Shown: positions 8,650 through 16,193 of the stretch, in pieces | Layout of the letters: the number at the start of each line of letters is the position of its first letter | Position numbering within the stretch: the first letter of the stretch is position 1 | NCBI GenBank assembly: GCA_030066905.1 | Contig: JASJAR010000009.1 | Span: 1-64,000 of the forward strand | Direction: 5' to 3' | From: Paracoccaceae bacterium | GTDB lineage: Bacteria > Pseudomonadota > Alphaproteobacteria > Rhodobacterales > Rhodobacteraceae | Length of the DNA: 64,000 bases | Notes under the pieces: generated by a model | What the model was told of the DNA's origin: nothing | Database searches by the model: none | Seen by the model: the letters and a program-made list of their open reading frames with translations, nothing else | Program-made: the position numbers and the translations under genes

Positions 8650-9002
8650 TGTTCATCGAGACCCAACGCAACCGCGTCTACCTCGACCGACCGCTGCCAA
8701 CCGATACGGTTGTGGCCACATACATCAACTTCGTCGCTGGACGGGGTTACCTGCTCTGCGTCCAGCCAATCGAGCAGCACCAACAAGCCATCGACTGGGC
8801 GCTGAGCATGGCCGACTACATGCAAGGGCCCATCGTGGTCCGCTCCTGCGAGTCTGAGGAATGGCTCCACTATACGCATCTGTATTGCGACATGAGTGAA
8901 CTGGCTTTCGCAAGTGCTGACCCCGAGGTGCGGCGCGAGGCTTTCGAGGTGCTCACATCACTGGCGGACTGGGAGCCCATCAAGCACAGGAGGTTGCAGT
9001 GA
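8649..9002 (+). CDS. Hypothetical island protein
   Basis: 117 aa, no recognised domain. The first half reads as a beta-rich segment (NRVYLDRPLPTDTVVATYIN, GRGYLLCVQP) and the second as helical. Its ATG overlaps the stop of the DUF5681 gene, and its own TGA overlaps the next start (GTGA), so translation of three consecutive genes is coupled. Soluble, no signal peptide. Coding is supported by the overlaps and the uninterrupted frame; function unknown. Confidence 0.6.
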   Translation: MFIETQRNRVYLDRPLPTDTVVATYINFVAGRGYLLCVQPIEQHQQAIDWALSMADYMQGPIVVRSCESEEWLHYTHLYCDMSELAFASADPEVRREAFEVLTSLADWEPIKHRRLQ

Positions 9003-9277
9003 GACGCGACACATCCGAACTACCATTCACTGGCCGCGCATCGCGACCGACACAGATGCCCGATGACGACCAGCCCGTCACTTGGCACCAAGGGCGCGCT
9101 TTCCTCAACGAGTCGAGCATTAGCATCCCGAAGGACAAGCTGACGCAAGACGAGCGCGCCACGATGGATGCAAACCGGCTGGCTGAGGCAGAGGGGCGGC
9201 AAGCCCGTGCAGACGCCAACCTCGCCGCTGCGCTGCGCCTCGGTGCGGCATTGCGCGTTTTGAAGGGCGAGGATTGA
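8999..9277 (+). CDS. Small hypothetical island protein
   Basis: 92 aa from a GTG start that overlaps the previous stop by four bases (GTGA). The central and C-terminal parts (about 40-88) are helical and charged (ERATMDANRLAEAEGRQARA), a possible short coiled coil. No family recognised. It is accepted as a gene on the coupling with its neighbours. Confidence 0.5.
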   Translation: MRRDTSELPFTGRASRPTQMPDDDQPVTWHQGRAFLNESSISIPKDKLTQDERATMDANRLAEAEGRQARADANLAAALRLGAALRVLKGED

Positions 9278-9281
9278 CCAC

Positions 9282-9503
9282 ATGCCAAGTGCCCGGCACC
9301 TCCTCCGTCAGGCCAGACAGGTCAAGGATGCACGCGACAACCATCCCATTGCGCGGCTAGGGACGCCTGAGTTTGAAGCCGAGTTTCGGGCTTCAGTCGA
9401 GTCGAACAACCTCGACCGCATCGACATGTTCGGTGAGAACGGCAACGGTGGCGTGCTCGCCTGTCTACAGCGATGGGCGCGCGATCGGGTGTGGCTTGAC
9501 TGA
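9282..9503 (+). CDS. Small hypothetical island protein
   Basis: 73 aa, beginning 4 bp after the previous gene. It is mixed in charge (RHLLRQARQVKDARDNHP) and its last codons overlap the next frame. No recognisable domain, signal peptide or membrane span. It continues the rightward run of short genes. Confidence 0.45.
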   Translation: MPSARHLLRQARQVKDARDNHPIARLGTPEFEAEFRASVESNNLDRIDMFGENGNGGVLACLQRWARDRVWLD

Positions 9504-9870
9504 CCCCGAATGGTTAGTGCGATGGCGCGAGGGGCGCACCGCTGCACCAGCCCCGGCACAGCGGCAGGCCGCACCGGCTCAAGGGGGTAGCCGCGCGAAG
9601 CGCAATGCAGCCCCTACGCGCGACCCCAGCAAACCGAAGCTCAACTACCAAGGGTTCGAGGAACCCGAACAATGGGAGTGGGATGAAGGGATGCGGCGTG
9701 AGGCCGTGCTTGACCATGACCACAACCCGCCGCGCGTCATCCGCCGAGTCGGCTGGCGCGTTTGCATGAGGTGCATGGCACCGTTCTGGTCTGACGATGT
9801 GGTCAGCGTCAGGATGTGCGCCAAGTGCAAGACCCCTCCCGAGGGGTCACGTCGACCGAACAAGCCGTAG
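9496..9870 (+). CDS. Zinc-ribbon-like small protein of the island
   Basis: About 124 aa if translation starts at TTG 9496, inside TTGACTGA where it overlaps the previous stop; GTG 9517 and upstream codons are alternatives. The middle is rich in Ala, Pro, Gln and Arg. The C-terminal 45 residues hold two CxxC pairs (CMRC and CAKC, 17 residues apart), consistent with a zinc ribbon, in a setting WRVCMRCMAPFWSDD. It is the last gene before the terminator at 9994 and the tRNA end of the island. Function unknown; nucleic-acid binding is plausible. Confidence 0.5.
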   Translation: MTDPEWLVRWREGRTAAPAPAQRQAAPAQGGSRAKRNAAPTRDPSKPKLNYQGFEEPEQWEWDEGMRREAVLDHDHNPPRVIRRVGWRVCMRCMAPFWSDDVVSVRMCAKCKTPPEGSRRPNKP

Positions 9871-9993
9871 CGTTAGGAGTTGGCTTCGCTACGGCACGCG
9901 GTCTAGCCAGCCGCGCGTCCCATAGGCAACCGTTGGACGAAAAACAAACGGAGCCAGCCGTCAGCGATCATTCTCCTTGTCGCTCGCAACGGT

Positions 9994-10026
9994 AAGCGCC
10001 TCGGGACATGCGTCCGGGGCGCTTTT
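9994..10026 (+). terminator. Rho-independent terminator of the rightward island genes
   Basis: Stem AAGCGCC-TCGGGAC with GTCCGGGGCGCTT, loop ATGC, one imperfect position, followed by a short T-run. It lies after the last rightward island gene and before the arm sites and tRNA-Ser, so it would keep island transcription out of the tRNA region. Confidence 0.7.
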
Positions 10027-10035
10027 CGTGACGGT

Positions 10036-10055
10036 GCTACAAATCCGCTACAAGT
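10036..10055 (+). promoter_or_regulatory. Right integrase arm-site repeat
   Basis: GCTACAAATCC followed by GCTACAAGT, one base different from the 20-bp repeat at 1821-1840 next to the integrase gene. A further inverted pair (TGTAGCAAGCTTGTAGC) lies about 40 bp downstream at 10097. Together these look like the right-arm integrase sites. Confidence 0.7.
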
Positions 10056-10160
10056 CGCGCTACCGCACCAGCCCCCGCCACCCTGAACAGCCAGCATGTA
10101 GCAAGCTTGTAGCAGGGTGGCGGCGGGAGGTACGAACTAACGGTAAGTGGCTGTTGTTAT

Positions 10161-10248
10161 TGGCGGAAGGGGTGGGATTCGAACCCACGGATGCTTGCAC
10201 ATCGCCGGTTTTCAAGACCGGTGCATTCGACCACTCTGCCACCCTTCC
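10161..10248 (-). tRNA. Island-borne complete tRNA-Ser(UGA)
   Basis: On the minus strand: acceptor GGAAGGG pairs with CCCTTCC, the D-arm reads GTGGTCGAATG, the anticodon stem-loop CCGGT-CTTGAAA-ACCGG has anticodon UGA, then a long variable arm, a T-arm (GTGGG TTCGAAT CCCAC), discriminator G and an encoded CCA. All stems pair. It differs from the split host copy in the acceptor stem and variable arm, so it is a separate allele and not a simple duplication. It begins 7 bp after the attR core, directly downstream of the host tRNA 5' half, and could use the host tRNA promoter. Confidence 0.95.
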
Positions 10249-10255
10249 TACATTA

Positions 10256-10266
10256 GTTTTCAAGAC
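10256..10266. other. attR core
   Basis: GTTTTCAAGAC, identical to the left core at 1691-1701. The same 11 bases also occur inside the island's complete tRNA-Ser (10206-10216), which gives a third potential crossover site. Confidence 0.9.
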
Positions 10267-10296
10267 CGGTGCATTCGACCACTCTGCCACTCCTCC
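10256..10296 (-). pseudogene. 5' half of host tRNA-Ser(UGA), split by island insertion
   Basis: Minus strand: GGAGGAG acceptor strand, D-arm, and the 5' side of the anticodon stem into the loop, where it meets the island. It matches the 3' half at 1642-1701; the two together form a complete tRNA-Ser with seven acceptor pairs. It should still carry the original promoter upstream (to the right), so a transcript would run through this half into the island's intact tRNA-Ser. Confidence 0.93.
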
Positions 10297-10504
10297 GCAG
10301 CCTTCTCCCGATACCCGCCGGCACCGGCTTTGGCCAGAGCGCCTCGGCCCGTTCCTGCCGGCGATGGTGCCGAAAGGCTTCCCTTGAAAGAGCCAGATGG
10401 CTAGACTGCGCGCGACCGGCGCGAACAGGCCGGAATATCGGGCATCAAACGCCGGGAGACGGTCCACCAAGGGCCGCAGCACACGGCGCGGGCGGAGAGG
10501 CGAA

Positions 10505-11353
10505 ATGGCAAGAACGAGCGGGCGTATTCTCGGAGTGGCGGTTCCGGCCATCGCGATACTGGCATTGGCGGGCTGCGAGGGCGGGTTCGAGTTTCCGGGC
10601 TTCGGAGCGTCGGGGACGGAGGACACCGGTCGGCAAAACCTCGCGGCGGGCGGCGGCGAGGAACGCGACGTCGAAGCGCCCGAGGTCTTCCAGACCAGCG
10701 AAACCGGTCTCTGGGACGGCCGGCCCTCCCTTGGCGGCGTCTGGGTCGCCCATCCCGATGTGACCGATCCCGAACGGGTCATCATCGTCAACGAGGCCAA
10801 CGGCCAGTCCGTAATCGGAGCGCTGTTCCGGCGCGAGCGCGAGAACCCGGGGCCCCGGATTCAGGTTTCCTCGGATGCGGCGACGGAACTCGGCCTTCTG
10901 GCGGGACAGCCGGTGCCGCTGACCGTGACTGCGCTGCGCCGCGAGGTCGTCGAAGCGCCGGTCGCGGCCGCCTTGCCGGAGGCCGAACCGATCGAAACCG
11001 CGGCGCTCGACGACGATCCGCTGGCCGCCGCGGCCGCCGCCATCGACGAGGCGGAAGGCACCGGGCCGGCCATTCAGCCGGCTGCAAGCGCGCCCGTGGC
11101 GGCAGCCGCCCCGTCGTCGCTCGAAAGGCCCTTCATCCAGATCGGCATCTTCAGCGTCGAGGCCAATGCCAACAACACGGGCGCGAGCCTGCGGAATGCC
11201 GGGATCGTCCCGACGATCCTGAGGCAGGAAAGCCAAGGCAAGGTCTTCTGGCGCGTCATCGTCGGGCCGGCAACCTCTGCCGCCGAACGGGCCGAGGTGC
11301 TCGCGAGCGTGAAGTCGCTCGGCTTCACCGACGCCTATTTCGTCACCAACTGA
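10505..11353 (+). CDS. SPOR-domain lipoprotein
   Basis: Envelope protein of 282 aa, likely anchored as a lipoprotein: the N-terminal signal ends in a LALAGC lipobox at about residue 21. The C-terminal 75 residues, from PFIQIGIFSVEANANN to DAYFVTN, form a SPOR domain, which binds glycan strands lacking stem peptides at division sites and septal peptidoglycan. The middle is Ala/Pro/Glu-rich. Start ATG 10505 is chosen over 10397 because it begins the signal peptide. The D-Ala-D-Ala carboxypeptidase gene follows after 15 bp, which fits a joint role in peptidoglycan remodelling. An RlpA-like double-psi barrel may be present near residues 60-140, but I cannot confirm it. Confidence 0.85.
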   Translation: MARTSGRILGVAVPAIAILALAGCEGGFEFPGFGASGTEDTGRQNLAAGGGEERDVEAPEVFQTSETGLWDGRPSLGGVWVAHPDVTDPERVIIVNEANGQSVIGALFRRERENPGPRIQVSSDAATELGLLAGQPVPLTVTALRREVVEAPVAAALPEAEPIETAALDDDPLAAAAAAIDEAEGTGPAIQPAASAPVAAAAPSSLERPFIQIGIFSVEANANNTGASLRNAGIVPTILRQESQGKVFWRVIVGPATSAAERAEVLASVKSLGFTDAYFVTN

Positions 11354-11368
11354 CCGGAGCGTTCGCCC

Positions 11369-12532
11369 ATGGCGGCTTTCCTCAGACCCCTTCTCGTCAT
11401 CGCCCTCGCCCTCGCCGCCCCGGCGGCCCATGCGGCCTTCGAGACCCGGGCCAAGGCGGCCTATCTCTACGACGTGACAACAGGTACGGTGCTTTTCGAA
11501 AAGAATGCCGAGGACCCCCTGCCGCCGGCGTCGATGTCGAAGCTGATGACGCTCTACATGCTGTTCGAGGCGCTGCGCGACAGCCGGGTGACGCTCGACG
11601 AGGAATTCGCCGTCTCGACGCGCGCCAAGAACATGGGCGGCTCGACGATGTTTCTCAACGAACTCGACCGGCCGACGGTTGAGGAACTGATCCAGGGCAT
11701 CATCGTGTCGTCGGGCAACGACGCCACGGTCGTCGTCGCCGAAGGGCTCTCGGGCACCGAGGACGCCTTTGCCCGGCTGATGAACCAGCGGGCCCCCGAG
11801 ATCGGGCTCACCAACTCCACCTTCACCAACGCCTCGGGCTGGCCGGACCCGAACCAGCGGATGAGCACGAAAGACCTTGCCACGCTGGCCGTCCGCCTGA
11901 TCGAGGATTTCCCCGAATACTACGGCTACTTCGCCCAGCAGGAATTCGACTACAAGGAGCGCAGCCCCGCCAACCGGTTCAACCGCAACCCCGTTCTCGG
12001 CATGGATATCGGCGCCGACGGCCTCAAGACGGGTCATACGCAGGCGGCGGGTTACGGCCTTGTGGGCTCGGCCCGGCAGGGCAACCGCCGCCTCGTTTTC
12101 GTCGTGACCGGCCTCGACAGCATGGCCGATCGGTCGCAGGAGTCGCGCTCCATCGTCAACTGGGGTTTCCGGCAATTCGTCGAGAACACGGTCGCCGAGG
12201 AAGGCGACGTGATTGCCGAGGCCGCCGTTTGGATGGGCGATCACCAGACCATCGGGCTTGTGGCACCCGAGGACATCACGCTTCTGGTTCCGGCGGCCAA
12301 CCGCGACGCGGTGAACGCCCGGGTCGAGTATCGCGGGCCTCTCGATGCGCCGATCGCGGCCGGCGACACGGTGGCCGAGCTTGTGATCGATGTCGAAGAC
12401 CTTCCCGAAAAGCGGCTTCCGCTCGTCGCCGACAGGGACGTGGTGCGCGGCGGGTTCGTTCCGCGGCTCCGCTCGGCGGTGACGATCCTCTGGCGGTCGG
12501 CCCTCGGCCAGGCCACCGCCATCGGGGGATGA
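11369..12532 (+). CDS. dacC: D-alanyl-D-alanine carboxypeptidase (S11 penicillin-binding protein)
   Basis: Removes the terminal D-alanine of peptidoglycan pentapeptides in the periplasm. It has an N-terminal signal peptide (cleavage near HAAFE, residue 22). The three active-site motifs of the S11 family are present: SMSK at residues 55-58, SGN at 115-117 and KTG at 220-222. A C-terminal beta domain (PBP5_C-type, about 285-360) and a final hydrophobic/amphipathic segment would hold it to the membrane. 387 aa is normal length. Its stop overlaps the tmk start (ATGA). The symbol follows usual practice for this neighbourhood; dacA or dacF would be equally reasonable. Confidence 0.93.
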   Translation: MAAFLRPLLVIALALAAPAAHAAFETRAKAAYLYDVTTGTVLFEKNAEDPLPPASMSKLMTLYMLFEALRDSRVTLDEEFAVSTRAKNMGGSTMFLNELDRPTVEELIQGIIVSSGNDATVVVAEGLSGTEDAFARLMNQRAPEIGLTNSTFTNASGWPDPNQRMSTKDLATLAVRLIEDFPEYYGYFAQQEFDYKERSPANRFNRNPVLGMDIGADGLKTGHTQAAGYGLVGSARQGNRRLVFVVTGLDSMADRSQESRSIVNWGFRQFVENTVAEEGDVIAEAAVWMGDHQTIGLVAPEDITLLVPAANRDAVNARVEYRGPLDAPIAAGDTVAELVIDVEDLPEKRLPLVADRDVVRGGFVPRLRSAVTILWRSALGQATAIGG

Positions 12533-13152
12533 GCCGAGGCCGCTTCATTACCTTCGAGGGGATCGACGGGTCTGGAAAATCCACCCAGGCGCGGCTTCTG
12601 GCCGAGGCCCTCGCGGCCGAGGGCCGGGCGGTGCACCTCACCCGCGAGCCGGGCGGCTCGCCCGGGGCCGAGCTCATTCGCCGGCTACTGGTCGAGGGGG
12701 CGCCCGACCGGTGGTCGCCGGAGACCGAGATCCTGCTTTTCACCGCTGCCCGGCGCGACCATCTGGAAGTCACGATAGAACCGGCGCTCGAGGCGGGTAA
12801 GACCGTCGTCTCCGACCGGTTCGCCGACAGCACGCGGGTCTATCAGGGCGCGGCCCGGGGCGAGCTCAGAGCGCTGGTCGACCGGCTCCACGAGATGATG
12901 ATCGGCTGCGAACCGGACCTCACAATCGTCATCGACATGGACCCCGAACTGGCCCTCGCGCGCGGTCTGGCGCGGCGGTCGGGCGAAGACCGGTTCGAGG
13001 ATATGGGTGCGGCGTTCCAGCACCGGCTCAGGGACGGGTTTCGCGCGCTTGCCGGCAACCATCCCGACCGGTGCCGCCTCGTCGACGGCAACCGGGCGGA
13101 GGCCGAGGTCGCGGCGGAGGTCCGGCGTCTGGCCATGGGCCTTCCGGGATGA
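12529..13152 (+). CDS. tmk: Thymidylate kinase
   Basis: Phosphorylates dTMP to dTDP for DNA synthesis in the cytoplasm. The P-loop GIDGSGKS lies at residues 11-18, the DRF motif (VVSDRFADST) and an Arg-rich LID segment (ARRSGEDRFE) follow. 207 aa is the standard length. The ATG at 12529 overlaps the dacC stop; a longer frame extends upstream but lacks family similarity. The stop overlaps the holB start, so dacC, tmk and holB are translationally coupled. Confidence 0.97.
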   Translation: MSRGRFITFEGIDGSGKSTQARLLAEALAAEGRAVHLTREPGGSPGAELIRRLLVEGAPDRWSPETEILLFTAARRDHLEVTIEPALEAGKTVVSDRFADSTRVYQGAARGELRALVDRLHEMMIGCEPDLTIVIDMDPELALARGLARRSGEDRFEDMGAAFQHRLRDGFRALAGNHPDRCRLVDGNRAEAEVAAEVRRLAMGLPG

Positions 13153-14219
13153 GCGACGGCGAGGACCGCCCGGAGCCCGACCGCATCGACGGCGCGCCCC
13201 ATCCGAGGATGGCCGGCAGGGTCGTCGGCCACGCTCGGGCAGTGGCGGAGGTCGATGCCGCGATGGCCGGAGCGATGCCCCATGCCTGGCTCCTGAGCGG
13301 GCCGAAGGGTGTCGGCAAGGCGACCTTCGCCTGGACTTTCGCGCGCCGCCTGCTCGGCGCCGATGCCGACCCCCAGGTCGCCGCGCGTGTCGAGGCGCTT
13401 TCCGAGCCGCGCCTTGCCCTGGTCCGGCGGGCCTGGGACGACCGCGCCAAGCGGCTCAGGACCCAGATCACGGTCGACGAGATTCGCAAGCTGCGGGATT
13501 TCCTCGGCCTGTCGGCGCCCGACGGCGGGCGGCGGGTGATCCTGATCGATGCCGCCGACGAGATGAACCCCGCCGCCTCCAACGCGGTGCTGAAGCTCCT
13601 CGAAGAGCCGCCGCCCAAGACCGTGTTTCTGGTGATCTGCCACAACCCGGCCGGCCTTCTTCCGACGATCCGCTCGCGCTGCCGTCCGCTTCGGTTCGAC
13701 CCGTTGCCGCCCGAGGACCTCGGCGCGGCGCTCGCGGGGCTGGGAATCGAGAGCCCCGACGGGGCGGCGGCGATCACGGCGCTTGCCGGGGGTTCGGTGG
13801 GACGGGCGGTGGGGCTCATCGAAGGCGACGGGCTCGGGCTCTACGCGACCCTCATCGCGCTTCTCGCAGGATGCCCGAACCTCGACCGGAGCGCAGCGCT
13901 GGCCTTTGCCAATGCCGCCTCTGCCCGGGGGGCCGAAGCCAAACGCGACATGGTCTTCGCCCTGATCGAGACGGCGCTCGCGCGCCTCGCCCGTGCCGGC
14001 ACCGGCGCGGCTGGAACGACGCCCGTGAGCCCCGCCGAAGCCGAAACCTTCGCGCGCCTCGCCCCGGGGCCGGCGGCTGCCCGGGCCTGGGCCGAGCTTG
14101 CCCAAACCGTTACCGCCCGCGCCGCCCACGCCCTCGGGGTCAACCTTGACCCTTCCGGTGTCATCCTCGATATCCTCTTCAAGATCAACGAAACGGCGGG
14201 GCGCGTGGCCCGGCCCTGA
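13149..14219 (+). CDS. holB: DNA polymerase III subunit delta'
   Basis: Clamp-loader subunit that helps place the beta sliding clamp on DNA. The N-terminal AAA+ fold starts with the RVVGHARAVAEVDAAM segment, a Walker-A-like GPKGVGKATF, the IDAADEMNPAASNAVLKLLE sensor region and an SRC motif (TIRSRCRP). The C-terminal helical collar domain completes 356 aa, a usual length for alphaproteobacteria. The start overlaps the tmk stop. The tmk-holB-tatD order is widespread in bacteria. Confidence 0.95.
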   Translation: MSDGEDRPEPDRIDGAPHPRMAGRVVGHARAVAEVDAAMAGAMPHAWLLSGPKGVGKATFAWTFARRLLGADADPQVAARVEALSEPRLALVRRAWDDRAKRLRTQITVDEIRKLRDFLGLSAPDGGRRVILIDAADEMNPAASNAVLKLLEEPPPKTVFLVICHNPAGLLPTIRSRCRPLRFDPLPPEDLGAALAGLGIESPDGAAAITALAGGSVGRAVGLIEGDGLGLYATLIALLAGCPNLDRSAALAFANAASARGAEAKRDMVFALIETALARLARAGTGAAGTTPVSPAEAETFARLAPGPAAARAWAELAQTVTARAAHALGVNLDPSGVILDILFKINETAGRVARP

Positions 14220-14228
14220 CCGGCAGCC

Positions 14229-15038
14229 ATGACACCAGCGACACCGCTCACCGACAGCCACTGCCATCTCGACTTCCCCGATTTCGACGGGAAGCTCGCG
14301 GAGACCGTGACCCGCGCGAAGGCGGCCGGGGTGCACCGCATGGTGACGATCTGCACCCGGCTCCGCACCGAGCCGACCGTCCGGGCGCTGGCCGAGGCCG
14401 AACCGGCGGTGTTCTATGCCGCCGGAACCCACCCGATGAGCGTCGCCGACGAGCCGATGGCCGCGGCCGACGACCTCGTTGCCCTCTCGGCGCATCCGAA
14501 ATTCGTCGGGATCGGCGAAACCGGGCTCGACTATCACTACACGGCCGAAACCAAGGCGGCCCAGCAGGAGAGCCTTCGGCTGCATATCGAGGCGGCGCGG
14601 CGGACGCGATTGCCGCTCATCGTCCATGCCCGGGATGCCGACGAGGACATGGCCCGCATCCTGTCAGAGGAGCACCGGGCCGGGGCGTACTCATGTGTCA
14701 TGCACTGCTTTTCGTCCGGCCGGGCGCTTGCGGAAGCCGCCCTCGATCTGGGATTTTACCTGTCGATGTCGGGCATCGCCGCCTTCCCAAAATCCCGGGA
14801 GTTGCGCGAGATCTTCGCCGCCGCCCCGCTCGACCGGGTACTCGTCGAGACCGACAGCCCCTATCTGGCCCCTCCGCCCCATCGGGGGAAACGCAACGAG
14901 CCGGCTTTCGTCGCCCATACCGCCAGGGTCGGAGCGGAGCTGTTCGGGCTGAGCTTTGAGGACTTCGCGGCCGCGACCGAGGCGAATTTCGACCGGCTCT
15001 TCGCCAAGGCCGCCGCCTGGCAATCGGCCGCCGCCTGA
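14229..15038 (+). CDS. tatD: TatD family metal-dependent hydrolase (deoxyribonuclease-like)
   Basis: 269-aa TIM-barrel hydrolase. The metal-binding DSHCHLDF motif is at the N-terminus; GIGETGLDYHY, a VHARDADED segment, VMHCFSS and the ETDSPYLAPPPHRGKRNEP block are all present, so the full TatD signature set is visible. Members show 3'-5' exonuclease activity and act in DNA repair, though the physiological substrate is often unclear. It follows holB by 9 bp, and its stop overlaps the next start (TGATG). Confidence 0.95.
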   Translation: MTPATPLTDSHCHLDFPDFDGKLAETVTRAKAAGVHRMVTICTRLRTEPTVRALAEAEPAVFYAAGTHPMSVADEPMAAADDLVALSAHPKFVGIGETGLDYHYTAETKAAQQESLRLHIEAARRTRLPLIVHARDADEDMARILSEEHRAGAYSCVMHCFSSGRALAEAALDLGFYLSMSGIAAFPKSRELREIFAAAPLDRVLVETDSPYLAPPPHRGKRNEPAFVAHTARVGAELFGLSFEDFAAATEANFDRLFAKAAAWQSAAA

Positions 15039-15841
15039 TGGCGAAGCGCCGGTTCACGATCCTGGGCTGCGGCTCGTCCGGCGGGGTGCCGAGGCTCGGC
15101 GGGCTTTGGGGCGCCTGCGACCCCGACAACCCCAAGAACGTCCGCAAGCGGTGCTCGCTGCTGATCGAACAAGAAGGCCCGGGGGGCACCACCAGAGTGC
15201 TGATCGACACCTCCCCCGATCTCAGGCAACAGCTTCTCGATGCCGGGGTCGGGACGCTCGACGGGGTCGTTTACACCCATTCCCATGCCGATCATGTGCA
15301 TGGGATCGACGACCTTCGGATGGTCGTCTTCAACATGAAGTCCCGCCTCAGGGTCTGGGCCGACGGGCCGACGCAGGAACGTCTCTACGGCAGTTTCGGC
15401 TATGCCTTCGTCCAGCCCGAAGGCTCGCCCTACCCGCCGATCCTCGATATGCACACGATTGCCGGGGACGTGGCGATCTCGGGTGCCGGCGGGGATGTGA
15501 CCCTGACCCCGTTCAGGGTCGGGCACGGGTCGATCGATGCGCTGGGGTTCCGGGTCGGCGACGTGGCGTACCTGCCGGATGTCGCAACGATCCCCGATGC
15601 CACCTGGCCTGCGCTGGCCGGGCTCGATTGCTGGATCGTCGATGCGCTGCGCAGAACGCCGCATCCGACCCACGCCCATCTCGACCGCACCCTCGAATGG
15701 ATCGAACGGGCCGCGCCGAGGCGGGCGGTGCTGACGAACATGCATATCGATCTCGACTATGCCGAGGTCGAGGCGGAGACCCCGGCCAATGTGACGCCGG
15801 CCTTCGACGGGATGGTGATCGCGGTCGAGGACGGGCGGTGA
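15038..15841 (+). CDS. MBL-fold metallo-hydrolase, PhnP-like
   Basis: 267-aa metallo-beta-lactamase-fold protein. The N-terminus reads FTILGCGSSGGVPRLGG, and the dinuclear metal motif HSHADHVHGIDDLR is intact; a later TNMHIDLDY block supplies further ligands. This pattern fits the PhnP / phosphoribosyl cyclic phosphodiesterase and RNase Z-like group. It is the last gene of the dacC-tmk-holB-tatD string, and its start overlaps the tatD stop. Substrate unknown from sequence. Confidence 0.9.
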   Translation: MAKRRFTILGCGSSGGVPRLGGLWGACDPDNPKNVRKRCSLLIEQEGPGGTTRVLIDTSPDLRQQLLDAGVGTLDGVVYTHSHADHVHGIDDLRMVVFNMKSRLRVWADGPTQERLYGSFGYAFVQPEGSPYPPILDMHTIAGDVAISGAGGDVTLTPFRVGHGSIDALGFRVGDVAYLPDVATIPDATWPALAGLDCWIVDALRRTPHPTHAHLDRTLEWIERAAPRRAVLTNMHIDLDYAEVEAETPANVTPAFDGMVIAVEDGR

Positions 15842-15940
15842 GCAGGACGGGCACGGGGGGGCCCGGATCGTCGGCAACCGGCCCGGAACGGACGTTTCCG
15901 CCGGATCATGGGCCACGCCGCTGCGCTTTGCGATGTGCGC

Positions 15941-16165
15941 GCCCCGGACGTGGTCCGGGGCCTAGGGTCAAGCCAGGCCGGGCCGGGGCAAGTCGAACGA
16001 CGCCCGTGTTCCGCCAAGGCACGGAAGACCCCCGACCGGCCGCCGTGCAAGTGAGAAGGATGAACCTTCCGGCCTGAGCGCGGGACGGACGTGACCGGGG
16101 CCTGACCGAGGCTCCGCGCGCCTCGTGCGGCAGAGACGTCGCGGTCCCGGGTCGGGCCCCGGGAC
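15941..16165. repeat. Extragenic palindrome pair (copy 1)
   Basis: GCCCCGGAC-GTG-GTCCGGGGC at 15941-15961 is a perfect palindrome; a second one, GTCCCGGG...CCCGGGAC, lies at 16144-16165. The same arms recur in three other gaps of this window. It fills most of the 352-bp gap (15842-16193) between the convergent MBL and mannosidase genes, so it may also help end transcription. Confidence 0.7.
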
Positions 16166-16193
16166 GTGGCTCCGGCAGGGATCCGGACACGCC

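Larger units (their letters stand above)
1691..10266. mobile_element. Integrated island in tRNA-Ser, tyrosine-integrase type, about 8.6 kb
   Basis: The two halves of one tRNA-Ser gene are separated by about 8.6 kb, and an 11-bp direct repeat (GTTTTCAAGAC) lies at both junctions. Just inside the left junction is a tyrosine integrase; just inside the right junction is a complete tRNA-Ser. Between them are an AlpA-like HTH gene, a DUF3987 ATPase, a ClpP-fold gene, a DUF5681 gene and small unknown genes. No capsid, tail, lysis or conjugation gene is visible. Size and content suit a phage satellite or a minimal integrative element; which of these is inference. Confidence 0.9.

Noticed and set aside
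10147-10404. Short frame GGIRTHGC... over tRNA-Ser
   Set aside because: It is a translated tRNA; the tRNA fold is complete and explains the sequence.
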